A stretch of 64,000 nucleotides of DNA from the NCBI RefSeq assembly GCF_003002065.1, contig NZ_PVZG01000019.1:1-64000 (forward strand). The letters run 5' to 3'. Both the position numbers and the translations under genes were made by a program. Positions within the stretch are counted from its first letter, which is position 1. Every line of letters starts with the position of its first letter. Below the pieces are notes generated by a model that saw only the letters and a list, made by a program, of their open reading frames with translations, ran no database searches and had not been told where the DNA came from. Source of the stretch: Pseudosporangium ferrugineum (lineage in GTDB: Bacteria; Actinomycetota; Actinomycetes; Mycobacteriales; Micromonosporaceae). Shown here one piece after another: positions 17,023 to 25,326 of the stretch.

Positions 17023-17817
17023 ATGGTGCGTACCGCGTTGGTCACCGGAGCGTCGATGGGTATCGGGCGGGCGACCGCGGCCGTGCTGGCGGCGCGGGGC
17101 TACCGCGTTCTGGGCACCACCCGCGACCCCGCCTCGGCGCCGCCGCTGCCGGAGGTGGAGTACGTTCCCCTCGACCTCGGCTCGGAGGACTCCGTCGAGG
17201 CGCTCGCCGCGACGCTGGCCGGGGTCGACGTGCTCGTCAACAACGCCGGGGAGAGTCAGTCCGGGCCCTTCGAGGAACTCCCCGCGGACGCGCTGCGGCG
17301 GCTGTTCCAGGTCAACGTGCTCGGTCCCGTACGCCTGACCCAGCTGGCCCTGCCCGGCATGCGCGAGCGCGGCTACGGCCGGGTGGTCATGGTCGGATCG
17401 ATGCTCGCGTCGTTCCCGCTGGCGTACCGGTCGTCGTACGTCGCCACCAAGGCCGCCCTCGAGGCGTTCGGCACCGCCGCCCGGCACGAGATGTCGCCGT
17501 TCGGGGTGTGGCTGACCACGGTCGAGCCGGGTTCGATCAACACCGGCATCAGCACCCGCCGTACCCGGTACGTGGCCGGCGACTCCCCGCACCTCCGGGA
17601 CTTCGAGACCATGCTGACGGCGCTCGACCGCAACGAGCGGGCCGGGGTGGCCGCCGAGCGCGTCGCCGGGGTCGTCGCCGCCGCGGTGCAGGCGTCCCGC
17701 CCCCGCCCCCGGTACGCCGTCGGCAGCAACGCCCCGCTCGTCTTCGCCCTGCGCCGCGTGCTGCCGGCCACCGCCGTCGAGCGCCTCGTCCACCGCCGCC
17801 ACGGCCTGCGCCGCTGA
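17023..17817 (+). CDS. Short-chain dehydrogenase/reductase
   Basis: The 264-residue protein is a classical SDR. It has the cofactor motif TGASMGIG at the N-terminus, DLGS, VNNAGES, the catalytic serine in MVGSMLA, and Tyr/Lys in SSYVATKAALEAFG. The lack of an acidic residue after beta-2 (GTTRDPAS has Arg) points to NADP(H). The C-terminal extension with the RAGVAAERVAGVVAAAVQ stretch is seen in SDRs acting on fatty-acyl or steroid-like substrates, but the substrate is not determined. The gene stands on its own, 24 bp after the kinase gene. Confidence 0.9.
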   Translation: MVRTALVTGASMGIGRATAAVLAARGYRVLGTTRDPASAPPLPEVEYVPLDLGSEDSVEALAATLAGVDVLVNNAGESQSGPFEELPADALRRLFQVNVLGPVRLTQLALPGMRERGYGRVVMVGSMLASFPLAYRSSYVATKAALEAFGTAARHEMSPFGVWLTTVEPGSINTGISTRRTRYVAGDSPHLRDFETMLTALDRNERAGVAAERVAGVVAAAVQASRPRPRYAVGSNAPLVFALRRVLPATAVERLVHRRHGLRR

Positions 17818-17845
17818 CCCGGCCGCCGGGCGTAGGGTGAGCGGC

Positions 17846-19009
17846 GTGGATCAAGAAGATCGCATCGCCCTGTTCCTCGACTACGAGAATCTGGCCATCG
17901 GCGCCCGCGATCACCTCGGCGGCCTGCGCTTCGAGCTGCGCCCGGTCGCCGACGCGTTGGCCGAGCGGGGACGGGTCGTGGTCCGCCGGGCGTACGCGGA
18001 CTGGTCCTACTTCGACGAGGACCGGCGGATGCTCACCCGCTCGCACGTCGAGCTGATCGACATGCCGCAGCGGATGGGCGCGTCGCGCAAGAACGCCGCC
18101 GACATCAAGATGGTCGTCGACGCGCTGGAGCTGGCGTTCGAGCGGCCGTACATCTCGACGTTCGTCCTGTGCACGGGCGACAGCGACTTCACCCCACTGG
18201 TCCACAAGCTGCGCGAGCTCAACAAGCGGGTGATCGGCGTCGGCGTCGAGCAGACGACGTCGGCGATGCTGCCGCCGGCCTGCGACGAGTTCCTCTACTA
18301 CGACCGGCTCGAGGGCGTCGAGGTGCCACCGGCCCGGTCCCGGCGGTCCCGTTCCACCCCGCCGCCTCCGCCGGCCGCCGAGGTGCCGCCCCGGCCGGTC
18401 ACCCCGGCCCCCGCGCCGGCCGCCCCCGAGCCGGTGCCGCAGGAACCGTCGCTGGCGCCGTCGTTCTCGTCGTCGCGCGAGGCGGAGCCGGAGCCGGCCG
18501 CCGACGCGCCGGCCCGGGACATGGACTCGCTCGCGGCGCTCGTCGCGCAGACCGTGGCGGGCCTGCAGCGCAGCTCCGGCGGCGCGGTCACGTCCTCGAC
18601 GCTCAAGCGCACCCTGCTGCGCAAGGATCCCACGTTCAACGAGGCCGACTGGGGCTTCCGTGCCTTCGGCGAGCTGCTGCGCCACCTCGCCGGGACCAAC
18701 GTGGTCGAGCTGAGCGAACGCGCGGCCAAGGGCGACCCGGAGGTGACCCTGCCCGAGCACGGCGACCGCGAGGCCGCGTTCGGCCTGCTGCGCACGGTCG
18801 TCGCCGACCTCGCCGGCCGGGACGGCCCGGTGGCCCTCTCCGGCCTCAAGAACCAGCTGCGCAAGGTCGCCCCGGACTTCACCGAGAAGCGGCTCGGCTA
18901 CCGCTCCTTCCTCCAGTTCTGCAAGGCCGCGGCCACTGCCGGCGCGGTCGACCTGACCTGGAACCCCGACGCCGACGACTACCTCCTCACCACCGCCGGC
19001 GCGGCCTGA
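17846..19009 (+). CDS. NYN-domain protein with two OST-HTH/LOTUS domains
   Basis: Residues of about 1-150 form a NYN (LabA/DUF88) nuclease-like domain. Its acidic residues are in ALFLDYENLAIG, NAADIKMVVDALEL and VLCTGDSDFTPLVHKLR, the PIN-like active-site pattern. After a Pro/Ala-rich linker (about 160-225) come two winged-helix LOTUS/OST-HTH repeats (about 235-310 and 315-380). This layout suggests RNA binding and cleavage or RNA decay. An upstream in-frame GTG at 17837 exists; the GTG at 17846 is chosen because AGGG lies 8 bases before it. No partner gene is adjacent. Confidence 0.88.
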   Translation: MDQEDRIALFLDYENLAIGARDHLGGLRFELRPVADALAERGRVVVRRAYADWSYFDEDRRMLTRSHVELIDMPQRMGASRKNAADIKMVVDALELAFERPYISTFVLCTGDSDFTPLVHKLRELNKRVIGVGVEQTTSAMLPPACDEFLYYDRLEGVEVPPARSRRSRSTPPPPPAAEVPPRPVTPAPAPAAPEPVPQEPSLAPSFSSSREAEPEPAADAPARDMDSLAALVAQTVAGLQRSSGGAVTSSTLKRTLLRKDPTFNEADWGFRAFGELLRHLAGTNVVELSERAAKGDPEVTLPEHGDREAAFGLLRTVVADLAGRDGPVALSGLKNQLRKVAPDFTEKRLGYRSFLQFCKAAATAGAVDLTWNPDADDYLLTTAGAA

Positions 19010-19014
19010 CGCCG

Positions 19015-19028
19015 GGGACGTACGTCCC
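19015..19028. promoter_or_regulatory. DevR/DosR-like box
   Basis: GGGACGTACGTCCC is a perfect 14-bp palindrome 103 bp upstream of the ABC-ATPase start. It belongs to a set of seven similar sites between 19.0 and 37.6 kb and fits the GGGAC...GTCCC core of DevR/DosR boxes. It would control the ABC-USP-YbdK operon. Confidence 0.65.
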
Positions 19029-19131
19029 GGTCCGCGCTGCCCGCGGCCTCTGTCCGGGCACGCCCCCGGCGGGTTCTGCTGAGGGTGCGGGCCCCGGCGC
19101 GCCGGCGGGCGCGCGTACGGAAGGAGGCGCC

Positions 19132-20391
19132 ATGTCCGTGGTGCGGCTGGACCACCTGACGAAGGTCTTCCCCGGCGGGACGGCGGCGGTCGACGACCTG
19201 AGTCTCACCACCGCCGACGGCGAGTTCCTGGTGCTGGTCGGGCCGTCCGGCTGCGGGAAGTCGACGGTGCTGCGCATGATCGCCGGGCTGGAGGAGGCGA
19301 CCTCGGGCGACGTCTACATCGACCGCGAGAGGGTGACCGACTGGGCACCGAAGGAGCGGGACATCGCCATGGTGTTCCAGAACTACGCCCTCTACCCGCA
19401 CATGACGGTGCGGCAGAACATGGGATTCGCGCTGCGGCTGCGGCACGTCGAGACGGCGCGGGCGCGCCGGCAGGTGGCGGAGACCGCGAATCTGTTGGGG
19501 CTGCGGGACCTGCTGGACCGCAAGCCCAAGGCGCTGTCCGGCGGGCAGCGCCAACGGGTCGCGATGGGCCGGGCCATGGTCCGCCGGCCGCGGGTGTTCC
19601 TGCTGGACGAGCCGCTGTCCAACCTCGACGCCAAGCTGCGCGTCTCCATGCGCGCCGAGCTGGCCCGGCTGCACCAGCGCTACCGGGTCACGACCGTGTA
19701 CGTCACGCACGATCAGATCGAGGCCATGACGCTCGGCGACCGCATCGCCGTGCTGGACCAGGGGCGGCTGCAGCAGATCGGCACGCCCGACCAGCTCTAC
19801 CGGGCACCGGCGAACCGGTTCGTCGCCGGGTTCATGGGATCGCCGAGCATGAACTTCGCCACCGTGACGCCGAGCCGGGGCGAGCCGGTGACGGTGACCC
19901 TGGGCGGGGTGGAGCTCGAGATCCCGGACGCGCTGCGCCGCTGGCCGGGGCTCCGCGCGCACCTCGGCTCCCCGGTCGTGATGGGGCTGCGGCCGGCGGC
20001 GATCACCCTGGCCGGCGCCGCGTCCGGCTCCGCCGTCGAGGTCGTCCCGCTCGGCGTGGAGGCGCTGGGGGACGAGAAGCACCTGCTCTTCGAGGCGCCC
20101 GGCGAGGGCACGGCGGGCGACCGGACGGACGCCGGGGAGCTGCCGGTCACCGTGGACGACCCGCAGGGCGGCAGGTTGTGGACCGCCAAGGTGGCGCAGG
20201 ACGCCGACCTGGCGATCGGCCGGCCGGTCCGGCTCGCGCTGGACCTGGGCGCGGCGTACTTCTTCGATGCCGGGAGCGGGCTGGCCGTCCCGGAGGCCGG
20301 GGCCGGCGACGAGCCGGGGGCGGGACCACCGTCCCCCGGGATGGGGCCGGACGACCCGCGTGCGCGGGCGGTGACCGCGGCAGAGTGGTGA
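19132..20391 (+). CDS. UgpC/MsiK-type ABC transporter ATP-binding protein
   Basis: The 419-residue protein has an ABC ATPase domain (about 1-235) with Walker A VGPSGCGKST, Q-loop VFQNYALYPHMTV, signature LSGGQRQRVAMGRAM, Walker B VFLLDEPLSNLDAKLR and the switch His in YVTHDQ. A C-terminal MalK-like OB/TOBE region and an unusual acidic, Gly/Pro-rich tail follow. This type energises carbohydrate or glycerol-phosphate importers and one copy often serves many permeases. No permease or binding protein lies nearby. A strong AAGGAGG precedes the ATG. The location behind a DevR-like box is unexpected for a sugar ATPase. Confidence 0.9.
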   Translation: MSVVRLDHLTKVFPGGTAAVDDLSLTTADGEFLVLVGPSGCGKSTVLRMIAGLEEATSGDVYIDRERVTDWAPKERDIAMVFQNYALYPHMTVRQNMGFALRLRHVETARARRQVAETANLLGLRDLLDRKPKALSGGQRQRVAMGRAMVRRPRVFLLDEPLSNLDAKLRVSMRAELARLHQRYRVTTVYVTHDQIEAMTLGDRIAVLDQGRLQQIGTPDQLYRAPANRFVAGFMGSPSMNFATVTPSRGEPVTVTLGGVELEIPDALRRWPGLRAHLGSPVVMGLRPAAITLAGAASGSAVEVVPLGVEALGDEKHLLFEAPGEGTAGDRTDAGELPVTVDDPQGGRLWTAKVAQDADLAIGRPVRLALDLGAAYFFDAGSGLAVPEAGAGDEPGAGPPSPGMGPDDPRARAVTAAEW

Positions 20392-20417
20392 GGAGGACAT
20401 GAACAAGGGGAGGCGTC

Positions 20418-20966
20418 GTGTCCAGCACAACACTCGTGCGGCAGTTCGATGTGCGTCCGGCTCTGTCGGTGCCGGGACTGCCCGCACTGGTCGTCCGCCG
20501 CACCGGGTTCACCCCCGGTGCGGGCCCGGTGATCGTGGCCGTTGACGCGGACGGTCAGGCGGCGGGACTTCTGCGGTACGGCCGGACGGTCGCGGCGGAG
20601 CTGGGCGTGGCCCTGCGGGTGGTGTACGTGTGGACCGCGTGCCGGCCCCCGCACTGCCCGGGCCATCGCAGCTGCCACGACACCCTCGGCGACGCGGAAC
20701 GGCTCCTCAACGGGCTGCTCGACCGGCATCTGCCGCTCGGCGCCGGGGTGGACGTCGAACGCGAGGTGCTGCGCAGCACGGAGGCCGCCCCCGCCCTCGA
20801 GGCCCTCAGCAGGCACGCGGGCCTGCTCGTCGTCGGCTCCTCCAGCGACCTCCCGGCTCCCGGGCGGTCGCTGGGCTCGACGACCAGGGCGCTGCTGCGC
20901 AGGGCCGGGTGTCCACTCGCGGTGATCCCGTACCGGGCCTCGGGAGCGACGCGGTCCGGATGGTGA
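20418..20966 (+). CDS. Universal stress protein (UspA) family protein
   Basis: The 182-residue protein has one Usp domain. VIVAVDADGQAAGLLRYGRTVA forms the first strand and nucleotide loop. The C-terminal part LLVVGSSSDLPAPGRSLGSTTRALLRRAGCPLAVIP gives the G-x2-G-x9-G-S/T pattern in degenerate form. An insertion with HCPGHRSCHD adds three cysteines and histidines that could bind metal. Usp proteins are commonly induced by hypoxia in actinobacteria. It lies 26 bp after the ABC gene and 23 bp before the YbdK-like gene, so the three form one operon. Confidence 0.85.
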   Translation: MSSTTLVRQFDVRPALSVPGLPALVVRRTGFTPGAGPVIVAVDADGQAAGLLRYGRTVAAELGVALRVVYVWTACRPPHCPGHRSCHDTLGDAERLLNGLLDRHLPLGAGVDVEREVLRSTEAAPALEALSRHAGLLVVGSSSDLPAPGRSLGSTTRALLRRAGCPLAVIPYRASGATRSGW

Positions 20967-20989
20967 CCTGAGCCCTCGGGAGGCTCGTC

Positions 20990-22474
20990 ATGACGGCTGT
21001 TCCGACGATCGGGGTCGAGGAGGAGTATCTCCTGCTCGACCCGGCGACGGGCGGCCCGGTGCCGGCCGCGCCGCGGGTGCTGCGCCGCACGGAGCACCTG
21101 TCCTGGCCCCGCGCCGAGCTGATGCAGTACCAGATCGAGGCGGCCACCGGGGTGTGCGCCGGGCTCGACGAGGTGCGGGACCAGCTGTGGCGGATGCGGG
21201 GCCGGCTGAGTGAGGCGGCGGCCGGCGAGGGTTGCCGCCTGGTCGCGAGCGGCATCTCACCGTACGCCGGACCGGGGCTGGAGTCGGTCACCGCCCTGCC
21301 GCGCTACCAGGAGCTGGCCCGGCGGTATCCGGCGATGACGGCCTGCGCCGGGACCTGCGCCTGTCACGTGCACGTCGCCGTGCCGTCGCGGGACGCCGCC
21401 GTCCGCGCCCTTGCCCGGCTCCGGCCGTGGCTGGCGTGCCTGCTCGCCGTCGCCGCGAACTCGCCGATCACCGCCGGCCGTCCCGCCGGATGGCAGAGCC
21501 GCCGGTACGCGATGGTGTCCCGGTGGCCGACCGGGCGGGCCCCCGGGCTGTGGCGGGACAGCGCCGAGTACGACGCTGCCGTCCGGGACCTGATCGGCCG
21601 CGCCGAGGCGCTGGACGAGGGCAGCGTCTACTTCCTCGCCCGGCTCTCACCGCGCTACCCGACGGTGGAGGTCCGGGTGGCCGACATCTGCCCGGACGTG
21701 GACACCGCCGTTCTGCTCGCCGGCCTGGTCCGCGGGCTGGTGATGACGGCCCTGGACGAATTGCCGGAACCCGGCGGCTCCTCCTTCGTGGACCGTGGCC
21801 TGGTCGCCGCGGCGCGCGGCGGCCTCGCCGGTACGGGCGTCGATCCCCGGTCCGGGCTGGCGGTGCCGCAGCGGTGCCTGCTCGACCGGCTGCGCGCCCA
21901 CGTCGACCGGGCGCTGCGCGACGCGGGGGACGCGGAGACCGTCGACCGCGGCCTCGCGCTGCTGGCGGAGCGGGGGACCGGCGCCGACCGGCAGCTGCGG
22001 TACTGGCGGGCCGACCCCCGTCCCGCCGGGTTCATCCGGGCACTGGCCCGGACGACGCTGACCGCACCGGACGCCGGGCAGGGCGCGCACCTCGCGGCTC
22101 TGGCCGTACAGTTGCAGACCTTGCATGATCTGGGGGTTGCTTTCGGGGTTCCCGGGGAGCTGGTGGCGGCGCAGGCGCGGGAGTTGGCGGCCGTCCGCGA
22201 CGCGCTCCGCCGCTACGGTCGGGCCGTCCCGGCCGGACCGGGTCGTTTCGCCGACGCCGGTGACCAGCGGCGGTTCGACCACCTGCTCCGCCAGGGTGCC
22301 ACGGACCGCTCCGCCGCCCTGGACGTTCTGCACCAGACGCTCGCCGGGATCCTCGCGGTCGTGGACGCGGCCCTGCCCCGGCCGGACGCGGCCGGCGTGC
22401 GGGAGATGTACCTGGACCTGTACGCGGCGACCCTGCGCCAGAGCCGCCGGCTGCTGAGCACGCTCGACCGCTGA
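20990..22474 (+). CDS. YbdK-type carboxylate-amine ligase (glutamate-cysteine ligase family 2)
   Basis: The 494-residue protein begins TIGVEEEYLLLDPATGGPVP and contains the family core (ELMQYQIEAATGVC, ASGISPYA, CACHVHVAVPSRDAAVRALARLRPWLACLLAVAANSP, PTVEVRVADICPDVDTAVLLAGLVRGLV). The fold is the glutamine-synthetase-like ATP-dependent ligase that joins glutamate and cysteine weakly in E. coli YbdK. Making gamma-glutamyl-cysteine or a related thiol precursor is the likely role, perhaps for redox protection within this hypoxia island. It is longer than the usual 370-400 residues because of a C-terminal helical extension. A hairpin terminator follows at 22477. Confidence 0.88.
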   Translation: MTAVPTIGVEEEYLLLDPATGGPVPAAPRVLRRTEHLSWPRAELMQYQIEAATGVCAGLDEVRDQLWRMRGRLSEAAAGEGCRLVASGISPYAGPGLESVTALPRYQELARRYPAMTACAGTCACHVHVAVPSRDAAVRALARLRPWLACLLAVAANSPITAGRPAGWQSRRYAMVSRWPTGRAPGLWRDSAEYDAAVRDLIGRAEALDEGSVYFLARLSPRYPTVEVRVADICPDVDTAVLLAGLVRGLVMTALDELPEPGGSSFVDRGLVAAARGGLAGTGVDPRSGLAVPQRCLLDRLRAHVDRALRDAGDAETVDRGLALLAERGTGADRQLRYWRADPRPAGFIRALARTTLTAPDAGQGAHLAALAVQLQTLHDLGVAFGVPGELVAAQARELAAVRDALRRYGRAVPAGPGRFADAGDQRRFDHLLRQGATDRSAALDVLHQTLAGILAVVDAALPRPDAAGVREMYLDLYAATLRQSRRLLSTLDR

Positions 22475-22476
22475 GG

Positions 22477-22510
22477 CCTGGTGACGGCCGTGGGGGTGAC
22501 CGTCACCAGG
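22477..22510 (+). terminator. Hairpin terminator after the YbdK-like gene
   Basis: CCTGGTGACGG and CCGTCACCAGG are perfect reverse complements with a 12-base loop, beginning 2 bases after the stop codon. No U-tract follows, as is usual for actinobacterial terminators. Confidence 0.7.
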
Positions 22511-22602
22511 GCTTGAGGGGCGGGGGTCCGAAGTGGAGCCGCCCGGTTCACGGGCCCATCGACCCTGCACGGGCGGGGGCGGACGGAGCACGATGAGGGT
22601 GA

Positions 22603-22687
22603 ACCCACCGGCACCGGGGTGAAAGTCCCGGGCGAGGGGGACGGCGATGTCTCCCTCGCAGGGCTCGAGAAGCGCCCGCCGGTGGGT
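22603..22687. ncRNA. Candidate three-stem structured RNA, unknown class
   Basis: The outer stem pairs 22603-22612 (ACCCACCGGC) with 22678-22687 (GCCGGTGGGT). Within it are a hairpin, 22614-22618 with 22627-22631 (loop containing TGAAAG), and a longer hairpin, 22632-22642 with 22649-22659 (loop GGCGAT, one G-U). Together they make an 85-base three-way junction with nearly every paired base matched. It lies between the convergent YbdK-like and aldolase genes, so it is not a 5' leader of either. The strand is uncertain; it may be a free small RNA or a 3'-UTR element. I do not recognise a known riboswitch. Confidence 0.5.
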
Positions 22688-22698
22688 CCGCCGTGTCC

Positions 22699-23592
22699 CT
22701 ACGGCGCCGGGTACTTCGCGAGGATCTCGCGCAGCCGTTCGACGAAGCGCAGGGACTCGTCGTGTTCGCGCTGCCAGACGTTGCGCCCGAAGATCAGGCC
22801 GGTGGCGCCCGCCGCCATGGACTCCTGCGCCTTGCCCAGCATCGCCTCGTCGCCCGCCCGGGAGCCGCCCGAGATGAGGACCATCGTGCGGTTGGCGGCG
22901 CGCACGACGGCGTCGATCGCCTCCTGGCTGCTGAAGTCGGCGGTGTACGGCGACGGCACATCGGTCTGCTTCTCCGGATGCGGGAAGTTGACCTTGACCA
23001 CGTCGGCGCCGAGTTCGCTGGCGGTACGGGCCGCGTAGTGCACGGCGTAGAACGAGTCCTTGCCGCCCTTGTGCTCGATGGCCTCCCCGCGTGGGTAGGC
23101 CCACACGATCAGCGGCATCCCGAGCCGCTGCGCGTCCTGGCGTACGGTGCGGTACTGCGCGAAGTCGGCGTCCTGCGCCGGGCTGCCGACGTAGAGCGTG
23201 TAGCCGACGGCGTCCGCGCCCAGGCGTACGGCGTCCTCGACCGAGGCGTGCAGCGGCGACAGCGCCCGGGTGTCCGAGGGGATGTCGGTCTTGCCGTTGA
23301 GCTTCAGCACCAGCGGCACCTCGCCGGCGAAGTCCCAGAAGAACTTCTCCGCGAGCCCCACCTGGACGGCGATGCCGTTGAATCCGCCCTCGACCGCGAG
23401 CTTGATGATGTAGCGGGGGTCGGCGGCGATCGGGTCGGCGAAGAAGTCCCGGGGCCCGTGCTCCAGGCCCTGGTCGTACGGCAGGAACAGCGCCGTACCG
23501 TTGCCCAGTCCGTGCTTGTGGAGGATGCGGTGCAGGCGCGCCTTTTTCCCCGCGCTCAACCCGCACTCCGACAGCCGCAGCCGCGTTGTCAT
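22699..23592 (-). CDS. fbaB: Class I fructose-bisphosphate aldolase (DhnA/FbaB type)
   Basis: The 297-residue protein matches archaeal-type class I aldolases. It has FLPYDQGLEHGPRDFF at the start of the barrel, YIIKLAVEGGFNGIAVQVG, VLKLNGKTDI, ADAVGYTLYVGS, and the Schiff-base lysine in GADVVKVNFPH, followed by VLISGGSRAGDE and GATGLIFGRNVWQR (phosphate site). It cleaves or forms fructose 1,6-bisphosphate without a metal. A DevR-like box lies 38 bp before the ATG, which suggests induction in hypoxia. The usual class II enzyme is not in this window. GGAGG stands 7 bases before the ATG. Confidence 0.92.
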   Translation of the reverse strand: MTTRLRLSECGLSAGKKARLHRILHKHGLGNGTALFLPYDQGLEHGPRDFFADPIAADPRYIIKLAVEGGFNGIAVQVGLAEKFFWDFAGEVPLVLKLNGKTDIPSDTRALSPLHASVEDAVRLGADAVGYTLYVGSPAQDADFAQYRTVRQDAQRLGMPLIVWAYPRGEAIEHKGGKDSFYAVHYAARTASELGADVVKVNFPHPEKQTDVPSPYTADFSSQEAIDAVVRAANRTMVLISGGSRAGDEAMLGKAQESMAAGATGLIFGRNVWQREHDESLRFVERLREILAKYPAP

Positions 23593-23630
23593 GGCGGCCT
23601 CCTTTCCTTCGTTCCACCCTGGTCCCGCGC

Positions 23631-23644
23631 GGGCCGCCGGTCCC
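23631..23644. promoter_or_regulatory. DevR/DosR-like box upstream of the aldolase gene
   Basis: GGGCCGCCGGTCCC differs at two positions from the site at 26530-26543 and lies 38 bp upstream of the aldolase ATG. An additional weaker copy, GGGACCTACGCCC, is at 23664-23676, overlapping the end of hydD. Confidence 0.6.
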
Positions 23645-23668
23645 AGAGGCGAACGGCCCGGCCGGGAC

Positions 23669-24472
23669 CTACGCCCGGTCGTCCGGCCTCCCGGCCGGTC
23701 CGGCGGTCACCTCGGACAGCGCGATGAAGACCGGGTCGGCGGTGTGGAAGGTGCGGTACATCCGGCGTACGTCCTCGTCGGACAGGCCGGTGGCGCGCAG
23801 CAGGGCGGCCTCGGCGGCGGCGTTCGGCGTCTCCATCGGCCCGAAGCAGCCGTAGCAGCCCCGCCGGTACGCCGGGCACAGCGCGCCGCATCCGGCACGG
23901 GTGACCGGTCCGAGGCAGGGCGTGCCGTGCGCGACGGCGACGCAGACGTTGCCGCGCTGTTTGCACTGGAAGCAGACGCTGTGCGCCGGCACGTCCGGGC
24001 GCCGGCCCAGGAGCAGCGCGGTGATGACCTCCAGGAGCTGCCCGCGGTCGATGGGGCAGCCGTGCAGCTCGTGGTCGACGTCCACGTGGGCGGCGATCGG
24101 GGTGGAGGTGGCCAGCGCCGAGACGTACTCCGGGCGGGCGTACACCAGGGACCGGAACTCGTCCACGTCGGCGAAGTTGCGCAACGCCTGCACCCCGCCG
24201 GCGGTGGCGCAGGCGCCGATGGTCACCAGCGTCCGGGACATCTTCCGGACGTCGCGGATGCGCCGCGCGTCCGCCGCCGTGGTGATCGACCCCTCCACCA
24301 GCGACACGTCGTACGGGCCCGGCTCGACGTGCCGGGACGCCTCGAGGAAGTGCGCGACGCGGACCCGGCCGGCGACGGCGAGCAGCTCGTCCTCGCAGTC
24401 GAGCAGGCTGAGCTGGCACCCGTCGCAGGACGCGAACTTCCACACCGCGAGGGTGGGTACGGTCGTCGTCAT
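23669..24472 (-). CDS. hydD: Group 3b [NiFe] hydrogenase small (delta) subunit
   Basis: The 267-residue protein carries cysteine ligands of the iron-sulphur relay. ASCDGCQLSLLDCEDELL and IGACATAGG with HGCPID bind the proximal cluster. CFQCKQRGNVC, GTPCLGP and AGCGALCPAYRRGCYGCFGP bind the further clusters. There is no Tat signal, so it is cytoplasmic, as in NADP-linked group 3b enzymes. It passes electrons between the large subunit and HydG. Its ATG overlaps the TGA of hydG by one base, and it is the last gene of the hydBGD operon. The M. smegmatis name would be hyhS. Confidence 0.93.
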   Translation of the reverse strand: MTTTVPTLAVWKFASCDGCQLSLLDCEDELLAVAGRVRVAHFLEASRHVEPGPYDVSLVEGSITTAADARRIRDVRKMSRTLVTIGACATAGGVQALRNFADVDEFRSLVYARPEYVSALATSTPIAAHVDVDHELHGCPIDRGQLLEVITALLLGRRPDVPAHSVCFQCKQRGNVCVAVAHGTPCLGPVTRAGCGALCPAYRRGCYGCFGPMETPNAAAEAALLRATGLSDEDVRRMYRTFHTADPVFIALSEVTAGPAGRPDDRA

Positions 24473-25326
24473 CACAGCTCCCTCACGGTCAGCAGGTGTG
24501 CGACCCGCTCGTACGCGACGACCGGGCCGTCGCGGCAGACCAGCAGCGGCCCGAGCTGGCAGTGCCCGCACCAGCCGCACCCGCAGCGCATGCTGCGTTC
24601 GAGCGAGATCTGGACGCGCGCCGGGGCGACGCCCGCGCGGATCAGTGCCTCGGCGGTGAACCGCATCATGATCTCGGGACCGCAGACGAAGGCCACGGCG
24701 TGGCCCGCGTCGAAGCGGGCCTGGGGTAGGAGGGAGGGCACCACGCCGACGTGCCCGTCCCAGTCGCCGGCGGGGCGGTCGACGGTCACGGCGACCTGCG
24801 CCCCCGCGCCGGCCCAGCGCCGCAGGTCGTCGCGGAAGACCAGGTCAGCCGGGGTGCGGGCACCGACCAGCAGCGCCACGTCGCCGAAGCGGGACCGGTC
24901 GGCCAGCACGGCGTGCACCAGCGGGCGCACCGGCGCCAGCCCGATGCCGCCGGCCACGATCACGACGTCCCGCCCGGCGGCGGCGGCGAGGTCCCACGCG
25001 GTGCCGTACGGGCCGCGTACCCCGATCACCGCCCCCGGCGCGGCGCCGCAGAGGGCCCGGGTGACCGCCCCGACCGCGCGGACGGTGTGGACGAGCCGGC
25101 GGGTCCGGCCACCGGCCACGGCGACGGCGCTCAGCGAGATCGGGACCTCGCCGATGCCGTACGCGGTCAGCATGGCGAACTGACCGGGCGCGAAGGCGTC
25201 CAGCGGCCCGTCGTCGTTGGCCAGCTCCATCGTGACCGTGTCCGCGGTCTCGGCGCGCCGCGCCACGACCCGGTACGGCACCGGGAACGCCGGTCCGGGC
25301 ACCACGGCGTGCGCCACGGTGTCCAT
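24472..25326 (-). CDS. hydG: Hydrogenase FAD/NAD(P)-binding (gamma) subunit
   Basis: The 284-residue protein is a ferredoxin-NADP reductase-like module. It has an FAD domain (about 15-110, with FAPGQFAMLTAYGIGEVPISLS), a nucleotide domain (about 110-235, with IVAGGIGLAPVRPLV and FVCGPEIMM) and a C-terminal [2Fe-2S] cysteine cluster (MRCGCGWCGHCQLGPLLVC). It exchanges electrons between NADP(H) and the hydrogenase Fe-S chain. It is coupled to both hydB and hydD by one-base TGATG overlaps, which indicates strict co-translation. Confidence 0.93.
   Translation of the reverse strand: MDTVAHAVVPGPAFPVPYRVVARRAETADTVTMELANDDGPLDAFAPGQFAMLTAYGIGEVPISLSAVAVAGGRTRRLVHTVRAVGAVTRALCGAAPGAVIGVRGPYGTAWDLAAAAGRDVVIVAGGIGLAPVRPLVHAVLADRSRFGDVALLVGARTPADLVFRDDLRRWAGAGAQVAVTVDRPAGDWDGHVGVVPSLLPQARFDAGHAVAFVCGPEIMMRFTAEALIRAGVAPARVQISLERSMRCGCGWCGHCQLGPLLVCRDGPVVAYERVAHLLTVREL

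Noticed and set aside
22603..22687. Fluoride riboswitch, because of a GGCGATG string
   Set aside because: The conserved downstream elements of that riboswitch are absent, and the element is not in front of a gene.
21647..23617. A coding extension through the 22603-22687 RNA region on the minus strand
   Set aside because: The frame passes through the aldolase and YbdK-like genes in wrong frames. The local peptide has no recognisable fold, while the base pairing is nearly perfect.
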